Shown: positions 46,101 through 53,208, counted from the first letter of the stretch. The stretch is 64,000 nt of DNA from Paralithodes platypus (GCA_032716605.1 CM064530.1:6596086-6660085), one strand, 5' to 3'. Program-made: numbers and translations. Notes: generated from the letters alone by a model not told the origin.

Positions 46101-46815
46101 TTCGCCCCATTTCCTTGTCAATATTAAGACCTTTCGTGTTATTTAGGTGTCAATTTTGTTTTCTTGGCGAACGACAGTGAGCCTATACTTTTGGAAGAAT
46201 TGGCCTTCCTCTACCGAAAAATTTACAAATTAATCTAGAAGGGGGATTTAATGGATGTAATTTTAAAGTTTGATGGAGGTCTAGGGAGGAAACTAAAAAT
46301 ATATATAATATATAAATGAAATAATCGACCAAAATATATACCCATCTCCCCTTAACAAACCTCTTAGACTTCTTTCAAGATATACTCAATCCTTTTCTGA
46401 TTTCTGGCTGTTTTAGACGATTTTATTAAGATTAGAAAGGGTATATGTGGAAGTCAGAGGGTTAATTGAGATAGTCGTCACCCTTGTATTTCCCGCACTT
46501 CTTTCCTAAGCTGTATGGAATCGTCTAATGAGAGCCAGAATAAACTGTCAAAACGCGTCATAATCTTCAAGGGGTTAACAATTTCCTAAGCTAAGGGGGT
46601 AGGGATTATTTTTTGGTCTGTTTATATATTCATTTATTTATGTATTCACTTTTATAGCTATAGTTTCCTCGGTAGACCTCCATCAAGCTTAAAAAACACC
46701 CCCTAGACCCCGCTTTGAGATAAATGTGTATATTTTCGGTAGAATAATGTCCAGGCCGACTCCTTCTCAAATATATGGAAGGATGGGAGAGGACCACTTA
46801 CCCCGCTGGTGCCAT
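26185..46815 (-). CDS. Chimeric Cys-loop ligand-gated ion channel with pentraxin, C-type lectin and LDLa domains (whole gene, 14 coding exons)
   Basis: Fourteen exons join in phase into 931 codons. Approximate order: signal peptide 1-25; pentraxin/LamG-like domain 30-208; C-type lectin domain 250-375; LDL-receptor class A module 477-511; ligand-binding domain 525-725 with Cys loop C651-C665; TM1 725-748; TM2 from R757; TM3 789-810; a charged loop; TM4 911-928 and a short extracellular tail. Cys-loop receptors form pentamers in the plasma membrane and open an ion pore on ligand binding. The lectin-type domains would sit outside the cell above the channel. No frameshift, stop or lost splice site was seen, so it looks intact. 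The ligand and physiological role are unknown. The exon model is mine, from splice signals and phase alone. Confidence 0.85.
26814..27053. repeat. M1 MITE, copy 2
   Basis: ATTGACCACTTGCGAGTTTC at the left, with the inverted end gaaactcgcaaggggtcaat at the right. Lies in channel intron 13. Confidence 0.78.
27302..27389 (-). CDS. Channel gene exon 13: intracellular loop
   Basis: The acceptor is ctacctcag/CCC and the donor GAGGAAG/gtaggg. It reads [17 protein letters not shown], then [12 protein letters not shown]. It enters in phase 0 and leaves in phase 1, exactly as needed to connect exon 12 with exon 14. It has no known domain, as expected for the variable TM3-TM4 loop. It is the least certain internal exon. 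Confidence 0.6.
27480..27680. repeat. Dispersed repeat, also at 54900-55080
   Basis: 'gagggagacaaaatgcaaaactg', 'agagttgaaagagtgacaggg' and 'tttaagtcataggatatggg' recur with small changes at 54910-55075. No ends could be defined. Confidence 0.6.
27718..27926. repeat. F1 MITE, copy 3
   Basis: TTAA-CCTCTTTAGTACCG to GGTAAGGAAGGGG-TTAA, with the core 'ttcctaagctgcattaaatcg'. Confidence 0.7.
27966..28448 (+). repeat. S1 SINE, copy 2
   Basis: Diverged copy of 24449-24946: 'tggtggagtggttttgctac', 'attcaaatcccgggaag', 'atattctcatattcaaaatatg', ending 'gttggaacatagaaaagg'. Confidence 0.75.
28547..28781. repeat. TTAA-bounded MITE next to channel exon 12
   Basis: TTAA-CCCTCTCACATCCGGACG at the left and CGTGAGAGGG-TTAA at the right. 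It ends only 13 bp from the exon 12 donor. Termini are F1-like but the interior differs. Confidence 0.6.
28795..28959 (-). CDS. Channel gene exon 12: TM3
   Basis: The acceptor is tttcttag/ACG and the donor ATCATG/gtaaga. It encodes [17 protein letters not shown], then [20 protein letters not shown] and the start of the cytoplasmic loop. The [13 protein letters not shown] run before a hydrophobic helix is the classic TM2-TM3 link and TM3 of Cys-loop receptors. The exon is 55 codons, phase 0 to 0. Confidence 0.92.
29473..29696 (-). CDS. Channel gene exon 11: pre-TM1, TM1 and TM2
   Basis: The acceptor is gcccacaag/GT and the donor ACACAG/gtacaa. It encodes [19 protein letters not shown] (TM1 with its conserved Pro), a short [10 protein letters not shown] linker and [17 protein letters not shown] (TM2). 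Arg757 falls at the 0' position and Leu766 at 9', the usual gate leucine. The RR-Y-x-Y-I start of TM1 is a strong family marker. Confidence 0.95.
29875..30167 (-). repeat. F2-like MITE remnant, minus orientation
   Basis: 'gtcccggctgaaggccgatt', 'attgttgctcgcctag', 'tgaatagggtgaagcgtctt' and 'ccaaactaatggagc' follow F2 in reverse order. Ends are degenerate. Confidence 0.6.
30242..30879 (+). repeat. Family A repeat, copy 4
   Basis: TTAA-CCCGGGAACTGCCGGG to CACTTCAGAGG-TTAA. The 'ccccggcggactgcgggg' block is present one extra time. Its right TTAA is also the left border of the Harbinger-like element. Confidence 0.75.
31116..31310 (+). pseudogene. HARBI1-like transposase fragment
   Basis: Fragment of about 64 codons: [16 protein letters not shown], then [18 protein letters not shown]. 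The [13 protein letters not shown] phrase recalls Harbinger-group nuclease proteins. No DDE residues follow before the satellite array begins. Identification rests on this one motif. Confidence 0.45.
31380..36130. repeat. Higher-order satellite array inside the Harbinger-like element
   Basis: The landmark 'cgaccagccattcgcccaga' recurs at about 32305, 32815, 33610, 34705, 35495 and (diverged) 34115 and 35985, at spacings near 0.5 kb and 0.8 kb. 'gattcgtctcgtcgttgcg' and variants recur nine times. A longer block ('gtggctgtctaattcagag' ... 'gaatgggtaactattat') occurs three times (about 31740, 33045 and 34925). The array therefore mixes short and long units. Confidence 0.85.
36383..36599. repeat. 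F1 MITE, copy 4
   Basis: TTAA-CCCCTTCTGTACCGG to GGTATTGAATGGG-TTAA. It lies within the Harbinger-like element near its right end. Confidence 0.72.
36881..36989 (-). CDS. Channel gene exon 10: end of Cys loop to pre-TM1
   Basis: The acceptor is caattgtag/GTG and the donor CAGATCG/gtgagt. It encodes [18 protein letters not shown], then [18 protein letters not shown]. The first Cys (665) closes the 13-residue loop opened by C651 in exon 9. The EYQI strand leads directly into exon 11. Confidence 0.9.
37010..37555 (+). repeat. Recent direct duplication containing S2 SINEs
   Basis: About 215 bp (37010-37223) is repeated almost without change at 37342-37555. Each copy holds unique-looking flank ('catgctaagattggtatgc') plus an S2 SINE head ('tcgtggtgcaatgcataag', 'gggttcgaatccctgg') and tail. 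The copied flank shows this was a local duplication, not two SINE insertions. Confidence 0.85.
37595..38335 (-). pseudogene. RTE-like LINE ORF2 fragment, C-terminal part
   Basis: On the minus strand, pieces read [18 protein letters not shown], then [20 protein letters not shown] and [17 protein letters not shown]. These are the thumb and C-terminal phrases of a widespread LINE reverse transcriptase (RTE-like). Stops and shifts break it. It is a dead insertion in channel intron 9. Confidence 0.75.
38336..38450 (+). pseudogene. LINE reverse transcriptase fragment, palm region
   Basis: The segment reads [18 protein letters not shown], then [15 protein letters not shown]. The GLRQGCVLSPxLFNI phrase is RT motif 4. 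It has the opposite direction to the fragment at 37595-38335 and runs into a (CT)n tract at 38459-38520. Confidence 0.75.
38459..38518 (+). repeat. (CT)n microsatellite beside channel exon 9
   Basis: About 55 bp of CT repeats, 45 bp from the exon 9 donor on the minus strand. Confidence 0.95.
38562..38644 (-). CDS. Channel gene exon 9: first half of the Cys loop
   Basis: The acceptor is cctggacaag/AG and the donor ACACAG/gtgaga. It encodes [16 protein letters not shown], then [13 protein letters not shown]-x6-F-P-F-D-x-Q is the defining start of the Cys loop. Phase 1 in, phase 0 out, matching both neighbours. Confidence 0.92.
38886..39492 (-). CDS. Channel gene exon 8: LDLa module and ligand-binding domain
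   Basis: The acceptor is ttctgacag/GTT and the donor GAAGAAG/gtaaga. After about 43 residues comes an LDLa module starting [13 protein letters not shown] and ending with the calcium-binding DCTDQSDE and a final C (six Cys in all). A Pro-rich linker (IPPPPTN) leads to LBD strands with [10 protein letters not shown] and [15 protein letters not shown], where channels usually have WxPD. Having the LDLa module and the receptor in one exon shows the fusion is genuine and not an annotation error. Confidence 0.93.
39660..39925 (+). pseudogene. LINE 3' coding fragment
   Basis: The segment reads [20 protein letters not shown], then [15 protein letters not shown] and [12 protein letters not shown]. This is the familiar C-terminus of an RTE-like LINE ORF2. 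It lies in channel intron 7 and is likely part of the same family as 38336-38450. Confidence 0.7.
40040..40531 (-). CDS. Channel gene exon 7: main part of the C-type lectin domain
   Basis: The acceptor is ctctcag/GTG and the donor CTGAAG/gtaatg. It encodes [20 protein letters not shown], then [36 protein letters not shown] and [18 protein letters not shown]. The WLGA, NC-L and W-D-x-x-C positions are those of a C-type lectin fold. The sugar/calcium motif reads GPN where classic lectins have EPN or QPD, and WSD replaces WND, so binding specificity may be altered. About 55 more residues ([12 protein letters not shown]) link to exon 8. Confidence 0.92.
40666..40848 (-). CDS. Channel gene exon 6: linker and start of the lectin domain
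   Basis: The acceptor is gtacggcag/GTG and the donor TGTCAA/gtatgt. It encodes [20 protein letters not shown], then the lectin start [18 protein letters not shown]. The latter pairs with [11 protein letters not shown] in exon 7 in the way the first helix and strand of C-type lectins do. 61 codons, phase 0 to 0. Confidence 0.85.
41197..41309 (-). CDS. Channel gene exon 5: end of pentraxin-like domain
   Basis: The acceptor is atttaacag/GG and the donor ACACAG/gtcagc. It encodes [20 protein letters not shown], then [17 protein letters not shown]. GQEQDxxGGxF...SFxGEIxDFNxW is the best-conserved stretch of pentraxins, including calcium-binding acidic residues. Confidence 0.93.
41310..42125 (-). 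other. Channel intron 4; no other feature
   Basis: Low-complexity AT-rich intron. I see no MITE ends, SINE heads or open frames of note. Confidence 0.5.
42126..42335 (-). CDS. Channel gene exon 4: middle of pentraxin-like domain
   Basis: The acceptor is gtgtgcttag/AT and the donor ATTATTG/gtcagt. It encodes [18 protein letters not shown], then [20 protein letters not shown] and [10 protein letters not shown]-x-T(W/Y)...W-x-IYxDGE...GGxFIIG is the core of pentraxin/LamG sandwich domains. Phase 1 in and out. Confidence 0.9.
42666..42890 (-). CDS. Channel gene exon 3: start of pentraxin-like domain
   Basis: The acceptor is ggactaccag/AT and the donor AGGATTG/gtgaga. It encodes [18 protein letters not shown], then [20 protein letters not shown] and [18 protein letters not shown]. 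[17 protein letters not shown]...SYA is typical of the pentraxin N-terminal half, with one cysteine of the usual disulfide. Confidence 0.9.
43095..43170. repeat. (TA)n microsatellite
   Basis: About 65 bp of TA repeats in channel intron 2. Confidence 0.95.
43233..43294 (-). CDS. Channel gene exon 2: signal peptide
   Basis: The acceptor is gttttccag/GC and the donor TTGACAG/gtatgt. Together with exon 1 it encodes [16 protein letters not shown], then LLVTTAALT. The sequence has a hydrophobic core and small residues at the end, as in a cleavable signal peptide. Both phases (2 nt left over in, 1 nt out) fit. Confidence 0.8.
43449..43769 (-). repeat. F2 MITE, minus orientation
   Basis: 'tccctagacctccattaagc', 'tttttcggtagaaaaattcc', 'aaaggccggttcc', 'ccaaactaatggggcgaac' in reverse F2 order. 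In channel intron 1. Confidence 0.7.
43768..43942 (+). repeat. 35-bp tandem repeat, 5 copies
   Basis: 'agaaagtttagggtacgtc' + 'ttttcatgtagcctac', five tandem units that differ only at g/a 15 and near the last unit end. It starts at the edge of an F2 copy. Confidence 0.92.
44066..45003 (+). repeat. F2 MITE split by two nested insertions
   Basis: The left end CTTAAGGGAGGT begins at 44066 and the right end 'atccccttaa' lies at 44994-45003. One insertion (about 44208-44330, 'agtcggtactcatggtg' to 'cttatgttcttatg') is flanked by GAGTGA repeats. The second (44452-44925) starts 'gactagcaggggtacccgg' and ends in 'cagacagacaaacagac...ttaaataatatagat'. Confidence 0.7.
44452..44925 (+). mobile_element. 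Retroposon fragment with TACCCGGCGTTGCCCGGG start
   Basis: The 'ggtacccggcgttgcccggg' start and 'acacagacagacaaacagac' end are a pattern I know from non-LTR-derived repeats in many invertebrates. A (TAC/CAC)n tract and a C/T-rich body lie between. Class not certain. Confidence 0.5.
45004..46060. other. Channel intron 1, no recognisable element
   Basis: AT-rich DNA. A 60-codon frame at 45799 has no domain. A TGACGTCA octamer occurs at 45563-45570, with nothing to show it is used. Confidence 0.4.
46060..46355 (+). repeat. F2 MITE, right-hand part
   Basis: 'gcccattagtttggcgattt' to 'ccatctcccc-TTAA'. Shares TTAA 46352-46355 with the following F1 copy. Confidence 0.72.
46352..46578. repeat. F1 MITE, copy 5
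   Basis: TTAA-bounded with 'tttagacgattttattaag' and 'ggaatcgtctaatgagagcc', ending CTTCAAGGGG-TTAA. Confidence 0.7.
46575..46790 (-). repeat. F2 end in minus orientation, next to channel exon 1
   Basis: 'ggtagacctccatcaagctt', 'attttcggtagaataatgtcc'. An F2 end in the plus orientation stands at 47125-47173 ('aataaatacgcccatccccccttaa'). The channel start exon and a microsatellite lie between. Confidence 0.65.
46802..46815 (-). CDS. Channel gene exon 1: start codon
   Basis: ATG at 46815-46813 in a good context (ctccaccATGG) and a consensus donor after 14 nt (GCGGG/gtaagt). Joined to exon 2 it makes a clean signal peptide. A start at the internal ATG of exon 2 would give a much shorter leader, so I prefer this one. 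The exon is too short for independent proof. Confidence 0.65.
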
Positions 46816-46833
46816 GGTGGAGAATGACTGCTA

Positions 46834-47122
46834 GCTCTCTCTCTCTCACACTCATTCTCTCTCTCTATCATACACACACACACACACTCTCTCTCTCTCT
46901 CGTACACACTTTCACGCATACACACTTGCACACACACACACACACACACACTTTCCCGCATACACACTCGCACACACACACTTTCCCGCATACACACTCA
47001 CACACACTCTCTCTCATACACATACACACTCTCTCTCTCTCTCTCTCACACACACACAGGTCACACTCTCTCTCATACATACACACACACACATTCTCTC
47101 TATCTCTCATGCACACTAACAC
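46834..47122. repeat. (CT)n/(CA)n microsatellite cluster just upstream of the channel start codon
   Basis: Alternating CT and CA runs over about 290 bp begin 19 bp upstream of the ATG on the minus strand. Any 5' UTR or core promoter would include or lie beyond this tract. Confidence 0.9.
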
Positions 47123-47232
47123 ACATCAAAATATATAGAATTGAACCAATAAATACGCCCATCCCCCCTTAAGTCTATTACGGAGATTTTCCCCTAAAAG
47201 TATGTTGATCAATATCCCTGTCTCCCATTTAG

Positions 47233-47446
47233 TTAACCCTTTCAAGCTCCAATACGCGTTTCTGTTCTGTTTTCTGGCTACTATTAGACGATTTTATTCA
47301 GATTAGTAACGGTATACGGAAGTCAGAGGGTTGATTGAGATAGTATTTATCCTTTTAATACCCACAGATCCTTCCTAAGCTGCATACAATCGTCTAATCA
47401 TAGCCAAAGTAAACTGCTAAAACGCGTCAGAACTTCAAGGGGTTAA
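47233..47446. repeat. F1 MITE, copy 6
   Basis: TTAA-CCCTTTCAAGCTCC to GAACTTCAAGGGG-TTAA, closely related to 46352-46578. Confidence 0.75.
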
Positions 47447-47529
47447 TAACCAAATTCATAGTATGTTAATAAATTGTTAGAGTAACAACACATTAGCATA
47501 GTAAGTATCGTAGAAATTAACCCTCTGAA

Positions 47530-49038
47530 CTTTACCTTACCTCACTCTACCTAACTTACCTTATCATATTCTACCTTACTTTACCTTACCATACCTTACC
47601 TTACCTCACTCTACCTTAACTTACCTTATCATATTCTACCTTACTTTACCTTACCATACCTTACCTTACCTCACTCTACCTAACTTACCTTATCATATTC
47701 TACCTTACTTTACCTTACCATACCTTACCTTACCTCACTCTACCTTAACTTACCTTATCATATTCTACCTTACTTTACCTTACGATACCTTACCTTACCT
47801 TACTCTACCTAACTTACCTTATCATATTCTACCTTACTTTACCTTACCATACCTTACCTTACCTCACTCTACCTTAACTTACCTTATCATATTCTACCTT
47901 ACTTTACCTTACCATACCTTACCTTACCTCACTCTACCTTAACTTACCTTATCATATTCTACCTTACTTTACCTTACCATACCTTACCTTACCCCACTCT
48001 ACCTTAACTTACCTATTCATATTCTACCTTACGATACCTTACCTTACCTTACTATACCTTAACTTACCTTATCATATTCTACCTTACTTTACCTTACCAT
48101 ACTTTACCTTACCCCACTCTACCTTAACTTACCTTATCATATTCTACCTTACTTTACCTTACCATACCTTACCTTACCTCACTCTACCTTAACTTACCTT
48201 ATCATATTCTACCTTACCATACCTTACTCTACCTTAACTTACCTTATCATATTCTACCTTACTTTACCTTACCTTACCTCACTCTACCTTAACTTACCTT
48301 ATCATATTCTACCTTACCTTACCTTACCTCACTCTACCTTAACTTACCTTATCATATTCTACCTTACTTTACCTTACCATACCTTACCTTACCATACCTT
48401 ACCTTACCTTACCTTACCATACCATACCTTACCTTACCTTACCTCACTCTACCTTAACTTACCTTATCATATTCTACCTTACTTTACCATACCATACCTT
48501 ACCTTACCTTACCATACCTCACTCTACCTTAACTTACCTTATCATATTCTACCTTACTTTACCTTACCATACCTTACCTTACCATACCTTACCTTACCTT
48601 ACCATACCTTACCTTACCATACCTTACCATACCATACCATACCTTACCTTACCTTACCTCACTCTACCTTACCTTACCTTACCTTACCATACCATACCTT
48701 ACCTTACCTTACCATACCTTACCATACCATACCTTACCTCACTCTACCTTAACTTACCTTACCATATTCTACCTTACTTTACCTTAACATACCTTACCTT
48801 ACCATACCTCACCTTACCTTACCTTATCTTACCATACCATACCATACCATACCATACCTTACCTTACCTTACCTCACTCTACCTTAACTTACCTTACCAT
48901 ATTCTACCTTACTTTACCTTAACATACCTTACCTCACTCTACCTTAACTTACCTTACCATATTCTACCTTTCTTTATCTTAACATACCTTATCTTACCAT
49001 ACCTTACCTTACCTTACCTTACCTTACCTTACCTTACC
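47530..49038. repeat. CCTTA-type satellite with higher-order units, 1.5 kb
   Basis: Built from CCTTA, CCATA and CTCTA pentamers. The longer unit 'ctcactctaccttaactta' + 'ccttatcatattctacctta' recurs every 60-70 bp. The order of bases (CCTTA) is not that of the arthropod telomere (CCTAA). Confidence 0.92.
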
Positions 49039-49202
49039 TCGCATGCAGATTTTCTTATAACGTAAAGTAGCACAGGTAGTTGATACATGTTTTACGTATT
49101 TTGTTACGGAACACGCGGGTGCAAAAATCGAGACTATTAACCTCGCCTCATCGAATCCAAAGTATGGGGCTTTGGTTGTGATTTGTGTATAACAGATGTA
49201 TT

Positions 49203-49205
<3 letters not shown>

Positions 49206-49239
<34 letters not shown>
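49206..49239 (+). repeat. (CT)n microsatellite
   Basis: About 34 bp of CT repeats in an otherwise unremarkable spacer. Confidence 0.95.
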
Positions 49240-49242
<3 letters not shown>

Positions 49243-49380
49243 CAATTTACTATGTTTTTTCTCTCGTGCTGGTCTTGGATTGCATAATACATAACCCGTT
49301 TATATTCTAACTATCAAACTATGTAATCACGACCAATTGTGTACCTGAGTAATTTAATGGGGGTACAACACACCTCTTCA

Positions 49381-49393
49381 ATATATATATACA

Positions 49394-49471
<78 letters not shown>
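49381..49471. repeat. (TA)n microsatellite
   Basis: About 75 bp of pure TA after a short ACAG interruption. Confidence 0.95.
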
Positions 49472-49473
<2 letters not shown>

Positions 49474-49677
49474 GGTATATACCTATTCGAAGGGAGTTAA
49501 CTGTATTTAATATAATTGTGTGTTACTAATATAATTTGATATGCATTCTCAAGTCAATGATATGCATTGTTGCTTGTTAATTGTGTTACCAAGAGGCCTA
49601 GTTCTGTTCATGGACCTATTATGTAATTATGTAATGTAATATTTGGTGCATAATGTACATATTATGAAATCAAACAA

Positions 49678-49938
49678 TCTCTCTCTCTCTTTCAGTCTTT
49701 CTCTCACACACACACGTTCACACATGCTTCCTCTCTCTATCTTACACACACACACACATTCTCTCTCTCTCTCTATCACACACACACACACACTCTCTCT
49801 CTCTCTCTCTCTCACACACACATACACACTCTCTCTCACACATACACACACACGCTCTTTCTCTCTCTCTCTCACACACACACATACACACACACATATA
49901 CACATCTACACTCACACACACACACACACACATACACC
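49678..49938. repeat. (CT)n/(CA)n microsatellite cluster
   Basis: CT and CA runs alternate as in 46834-47122. Open frames on both strands here are artefacts of the simple sequence. Confidence 0.95.
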
Positions 49939-50118
49939 TCACCGATGCCCTTGCTGGATCGATAAGTGCAATAACCGAACCATATGGCTTATAAAATTCA
50001 GCCAAAAATGTACGGTTTGTATGTGAGAGTTTCGCCTCATTGGTCAGGGTCGCGTTCTGGAGTATAAACTATTCAATGTTCACTTTGGATATATTTAGGG
50101 TTTATGTTTTATTGTTAT

Positions 50119-50245
<127 letters not shown>

Positions 50246-50265
50246 CTAGCTAACTATCTAACATT

Positions 50266-50397
50266 AAGATGTCAATTTTTTCTGGGCGAACGATAGCGAG
50301 CCTACAATTTAGGAGAAGCTGGCCATTGGCTGGGACATTCTCCTACCGAAAAATGTACATATTTATCTTAAAGGGGGTCTGGGTGGCTCTTTTGTTT
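50266..50397 (+). repeat. F2 MITE fragment before the minisatellite
   Basis: 'agatgtcaattttttctggg', 'cgaacgatagcgagcctaca', 'ctaccgaaaaatgtac', 'aaagggggtctgggtgg'. The F2 continuation reappears at 51655 ('ctatggggaaattaaaaata'). Confidence 0.7.
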
Positions 50398-51650
50398 CGG
50401 TATGAGGGGGGTGAGGGGAGGCGTTTTGTTTCGGTATGAAGGGGGTGAGGGGAGGCGTCTTGTTTCGGTATGAAGGGGGAGGGGGGAGGCGTTTTGTTTC
50501 GGTATGAAGGGGGTGAGGGGAGGCGTTTTGTTTCGGTATGAAGGGGGTGAGGGGAGGCGTTTTGTTTCGGTATGAAGGGGGTGAGGGGAGGCGTTTTGTT
50601 TCGGTATGAAGGGGGTGACGGGAGGCGTCTTGTTTCGGTATTTAGGGGGTGATGGGCGGCGTTTTGTTTCGGTATGAAGGGGGTGAGGGGAGGCGTTTGG
50701 TTTTGGTAGGAAGGGGGTGGGGGGAGGCGTTTTGTTTCGGTATGAAGGGGGTGAGGGGAGGCGTTTTGTTTCGGTATGAAGGGGGTGAGGGGAGGCGTTT
50801 TGTTTCGGTATGAAGGGGGTGAGGGGAGGCGTTTTGTTTCGGTATGAAGGGGGTGAGGGGAGGCGTTTTGTTTCGGTATGAAGGGGGTGAGGGGAGGCGT
50901 TTTGTTTCGGTATGAAGGGGTGAGGGGAGGCGTTTTGTTTCGGTATGAAGGGGGTGAGGGGAGGCGTTTTGTTTCGGTATGAAGGGGGTGAGGGGAGTCG
51001 TTTTGTTTCGGTAGGGAGGGGGTGAGGGGAGGCGTTTTGTTTGGGTATGAAGGGGGTGAGGGGAGGCGTTTTGTTTCGGTATGAAGGGGGTGAGGGGAGG
51101 CGTTTTGTTTCGGTATGAAGGGGGTGAGGGGAGGCGTTTTGTTTCGGTATGAAGGGGGTGAGGGGAGGCGTTTTGTTTCGGTATGAAGGGGGTGAGGGGA
51201 GGCGTTTTGTTTCGGTATGAAGGGGGTGAGGGGAGGCGTTTTGTTTCGGTATGAAGGGGGTGAGGGGAGGCGTGTTGTTTCGGTATGAAGGGGGTGAGGG
51301 GAGGCGTTTTGTTTCGGTATGAAGGGGGGTGAGGGGAGGCGTTTTGTTTCGGTATGAAGGGGGTGAGGGGAGGCGTTTTGTTTCGGTATGAAGGGGGTGA
51401 GGGGAGGCGTTTTGTTTCGGTATGAAGGGGGTGAGGGGAGGCGTTTTGTTTCGGTATGAAGGGGGTGAGGGGAGGCGTTTTGTTTCGGTATGAAGGGGTG
51501 AGGGGAGGCGTTTTGTTTCGGTATGAAGGGGGTGAGGGGAGGCGTTTTGTTTCGGTATGAAGGGGGTGAGGGGAGGCGTTTTGTTTCGGTATGAAGGGGG
51601 TGAGGGGAGGCGTTTTGTTTCGGTATGAAGGGGGTGAGGGGAGGCGTTTT
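50398..51650 (+). repeat. 34-bp G-rich minisatellite, about 37 copies
   Basis: The unit is 'aggcgttttgtttcggta' + 'tgaagggggtgagggg'. Most copies are identical. A few carry single changes (50630-50730, 50990-51040). It lies inside an F2 copy. G runs of five, four and two per unit could form G-quadruplexes. Confidence 0.93.
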
Positions 51651-51834
51651 TCTTAGTCTATGGGGAAATTAAAAATACATTGGTCGGAAATGGCAACAGC
51701 AATCAAGACCCTCAATAATAATATAACAACATATCGCTCTGACGCTATTCTGGACTTACAGTGTGCTGGCTTAATAATCCTGTAGGGTTGATTGCCCTCT
51801 GAAGTCCCATATTTTTAACTAGAATCACTCCCCC

Positions 51835-52049
51835 TTAACCCCTTCTGTACCGGCGACGTCCTTTTCGCTTCGGTTTGGCTACTGTCCGACGATTTTATTC
51901 AGCTTAGGAAGAACGTCTACCTATTAAACACTACAGACTGTCCCCATTCATCCTTTTAGCTACCCACATATCCTTCCCAAGCTACACACAATCGTCTAAA
52001 TGTACCTGAAAGCAAATACAAAAGACGTCACCGGTACAGAAGGGGTTAA
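51835..52049. repeat. F1 MITE, best-preserved copy
   Basis: TTAA-CCCCTTCTGTACCGGCGACG and, inverted, CGTCACCGGTACAGAAGGGG-TTAA. The termini match over about 18 bp. A good reference copy of the family. Confidence 0.85.
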
Positions 52050-52380
52050 GGGGGGAGGGTTAATTTTGTAGTCGATTATTTGTATGTATTTATTATTATT
52101 TTTGTAGTTTCCTCCCTAGACCTCCATCAAACTTAAAAAAAAAAAAAAAAAAAAAATTCCACCAGATCCTTCTTCTAGATTAATTTTACATTTTTCGGTA
52201 GATAAATGTCCCGGCCTAAGGCCGGTTCTTCCAAAATTACAGGCTCACTATCGTTCGCCAGGACAAATATCGACACCTAAATAGCACGAAAGGTCTTAAT
52301 ATTGACAAAGAAATGGGGCGAAAGGTCTTACAATTGACAAACTATTCATTGAGATAGTCTAAACTAAGCCTTTTAACCCG
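52046..52380 (-). repeat. F2 MITE, minus orientation
   Basis: Begins at the TTAA shared with the F1 copy. 'cctccctagacctccatc', 'aaatgtcccggcctaaggcc', 'gctcactatcgttcgccagg', 'cacgaaaggtcttaatattg'. Confidence 0.75.
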
Positions 52381-53208
52381 TCCAGTACCAGGGACGTCCT
52401 TTTCATCATATTCTGGCCACTATTAGACGATTTTATTCAGCTTAGGAAGGACCTCTAGCAATAATAAGGCTTCAAACCATCTCAACCAACCCTCTTAACC
52501 CGTACCATACCGTAGGATACAGTAATAAAAGCCCCTGCAGTCCCAAGCACTGTGGCAAAAATGGCAGGAGAGACCACCTTTTCACCTCAAGAGATGGAGC
52601 AAGACTGGCCCAGTCAGTTAGTTAGTTAAAATAGGACTTCAGAGGCTATCAACCCTATTGGATTATTAAGCCAGCACACTGTAAGTAAAGAATAACGTCA
52701 GGACTGGAGCCTCTCTGCGAAAACTCCAGTCCCTTGTGGCCCAATCACCCTTCAGCGGGTCTTATATAAGCTGAGAAGTGTTGCCAGACCGGTAGCAACC
52801 GGTGCTTAAACAGTTGTGTTACCAACTACAGGGTTGTACAGGCAGTTACAAGGAAAGTACATTACTGACGAATATACTCGGGCCTGGGACTGTAAGGGTT
52901 AACTACCACAGATCCTTCCTAAGCTGCAGAATATCGTCTAAACATAGCTAGCATACACTATAAAACACGTCGCTGGTACTCAAAGGGTTAATGGGTAGGC
53001 GTCCTTCCTAAATAATCTACTTGTTACCAGCATGTAATGAAATGTACATCACCGGTACAGAAGGGGTTAATCTGGTTCATCAACAAGGCCAATAGGCATA
53101 ATGATATATTATACCACCACACCCCAAGGTTGCTCCGAGTGGTACTATATCCATGGGTCGTCCGGGTGGTGAGAATACTGATGAGCTATTATTATCTTCC
53201 CCTAATAC

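Larger units (their letters stand above)
51731..52701. repeat. 75-bp inverted repeats flanking a MITE pair
   Basis: 'cttacagtgtgctggcttaa' with 'ggttgattgccctctgaag' (51731-51812) is inverted at 52627-52701 ('cttcagaggctatcaaccc', 'ttaagccagcacactgtaag'). Between them are F1 (51835-52049) and F2 (52046-52380). Confidence 0.7.

Noticed and set aside
46767..47138. Cys/Val/Arg-Glu-rich ORFs
   Set aside because: CT/CA microsatellite translation on both strands. Only the 14-nt start exon at 46802 is kept.
47530..49038. Interstitial telomere
   Set aside because: The pentamer is CCTTA, not CCTAA, and a higher-order unit is present.
49627..50026. ORFs in the second CT/CA cluster
   Set aside because: Same reason, simple-sequence artefact.
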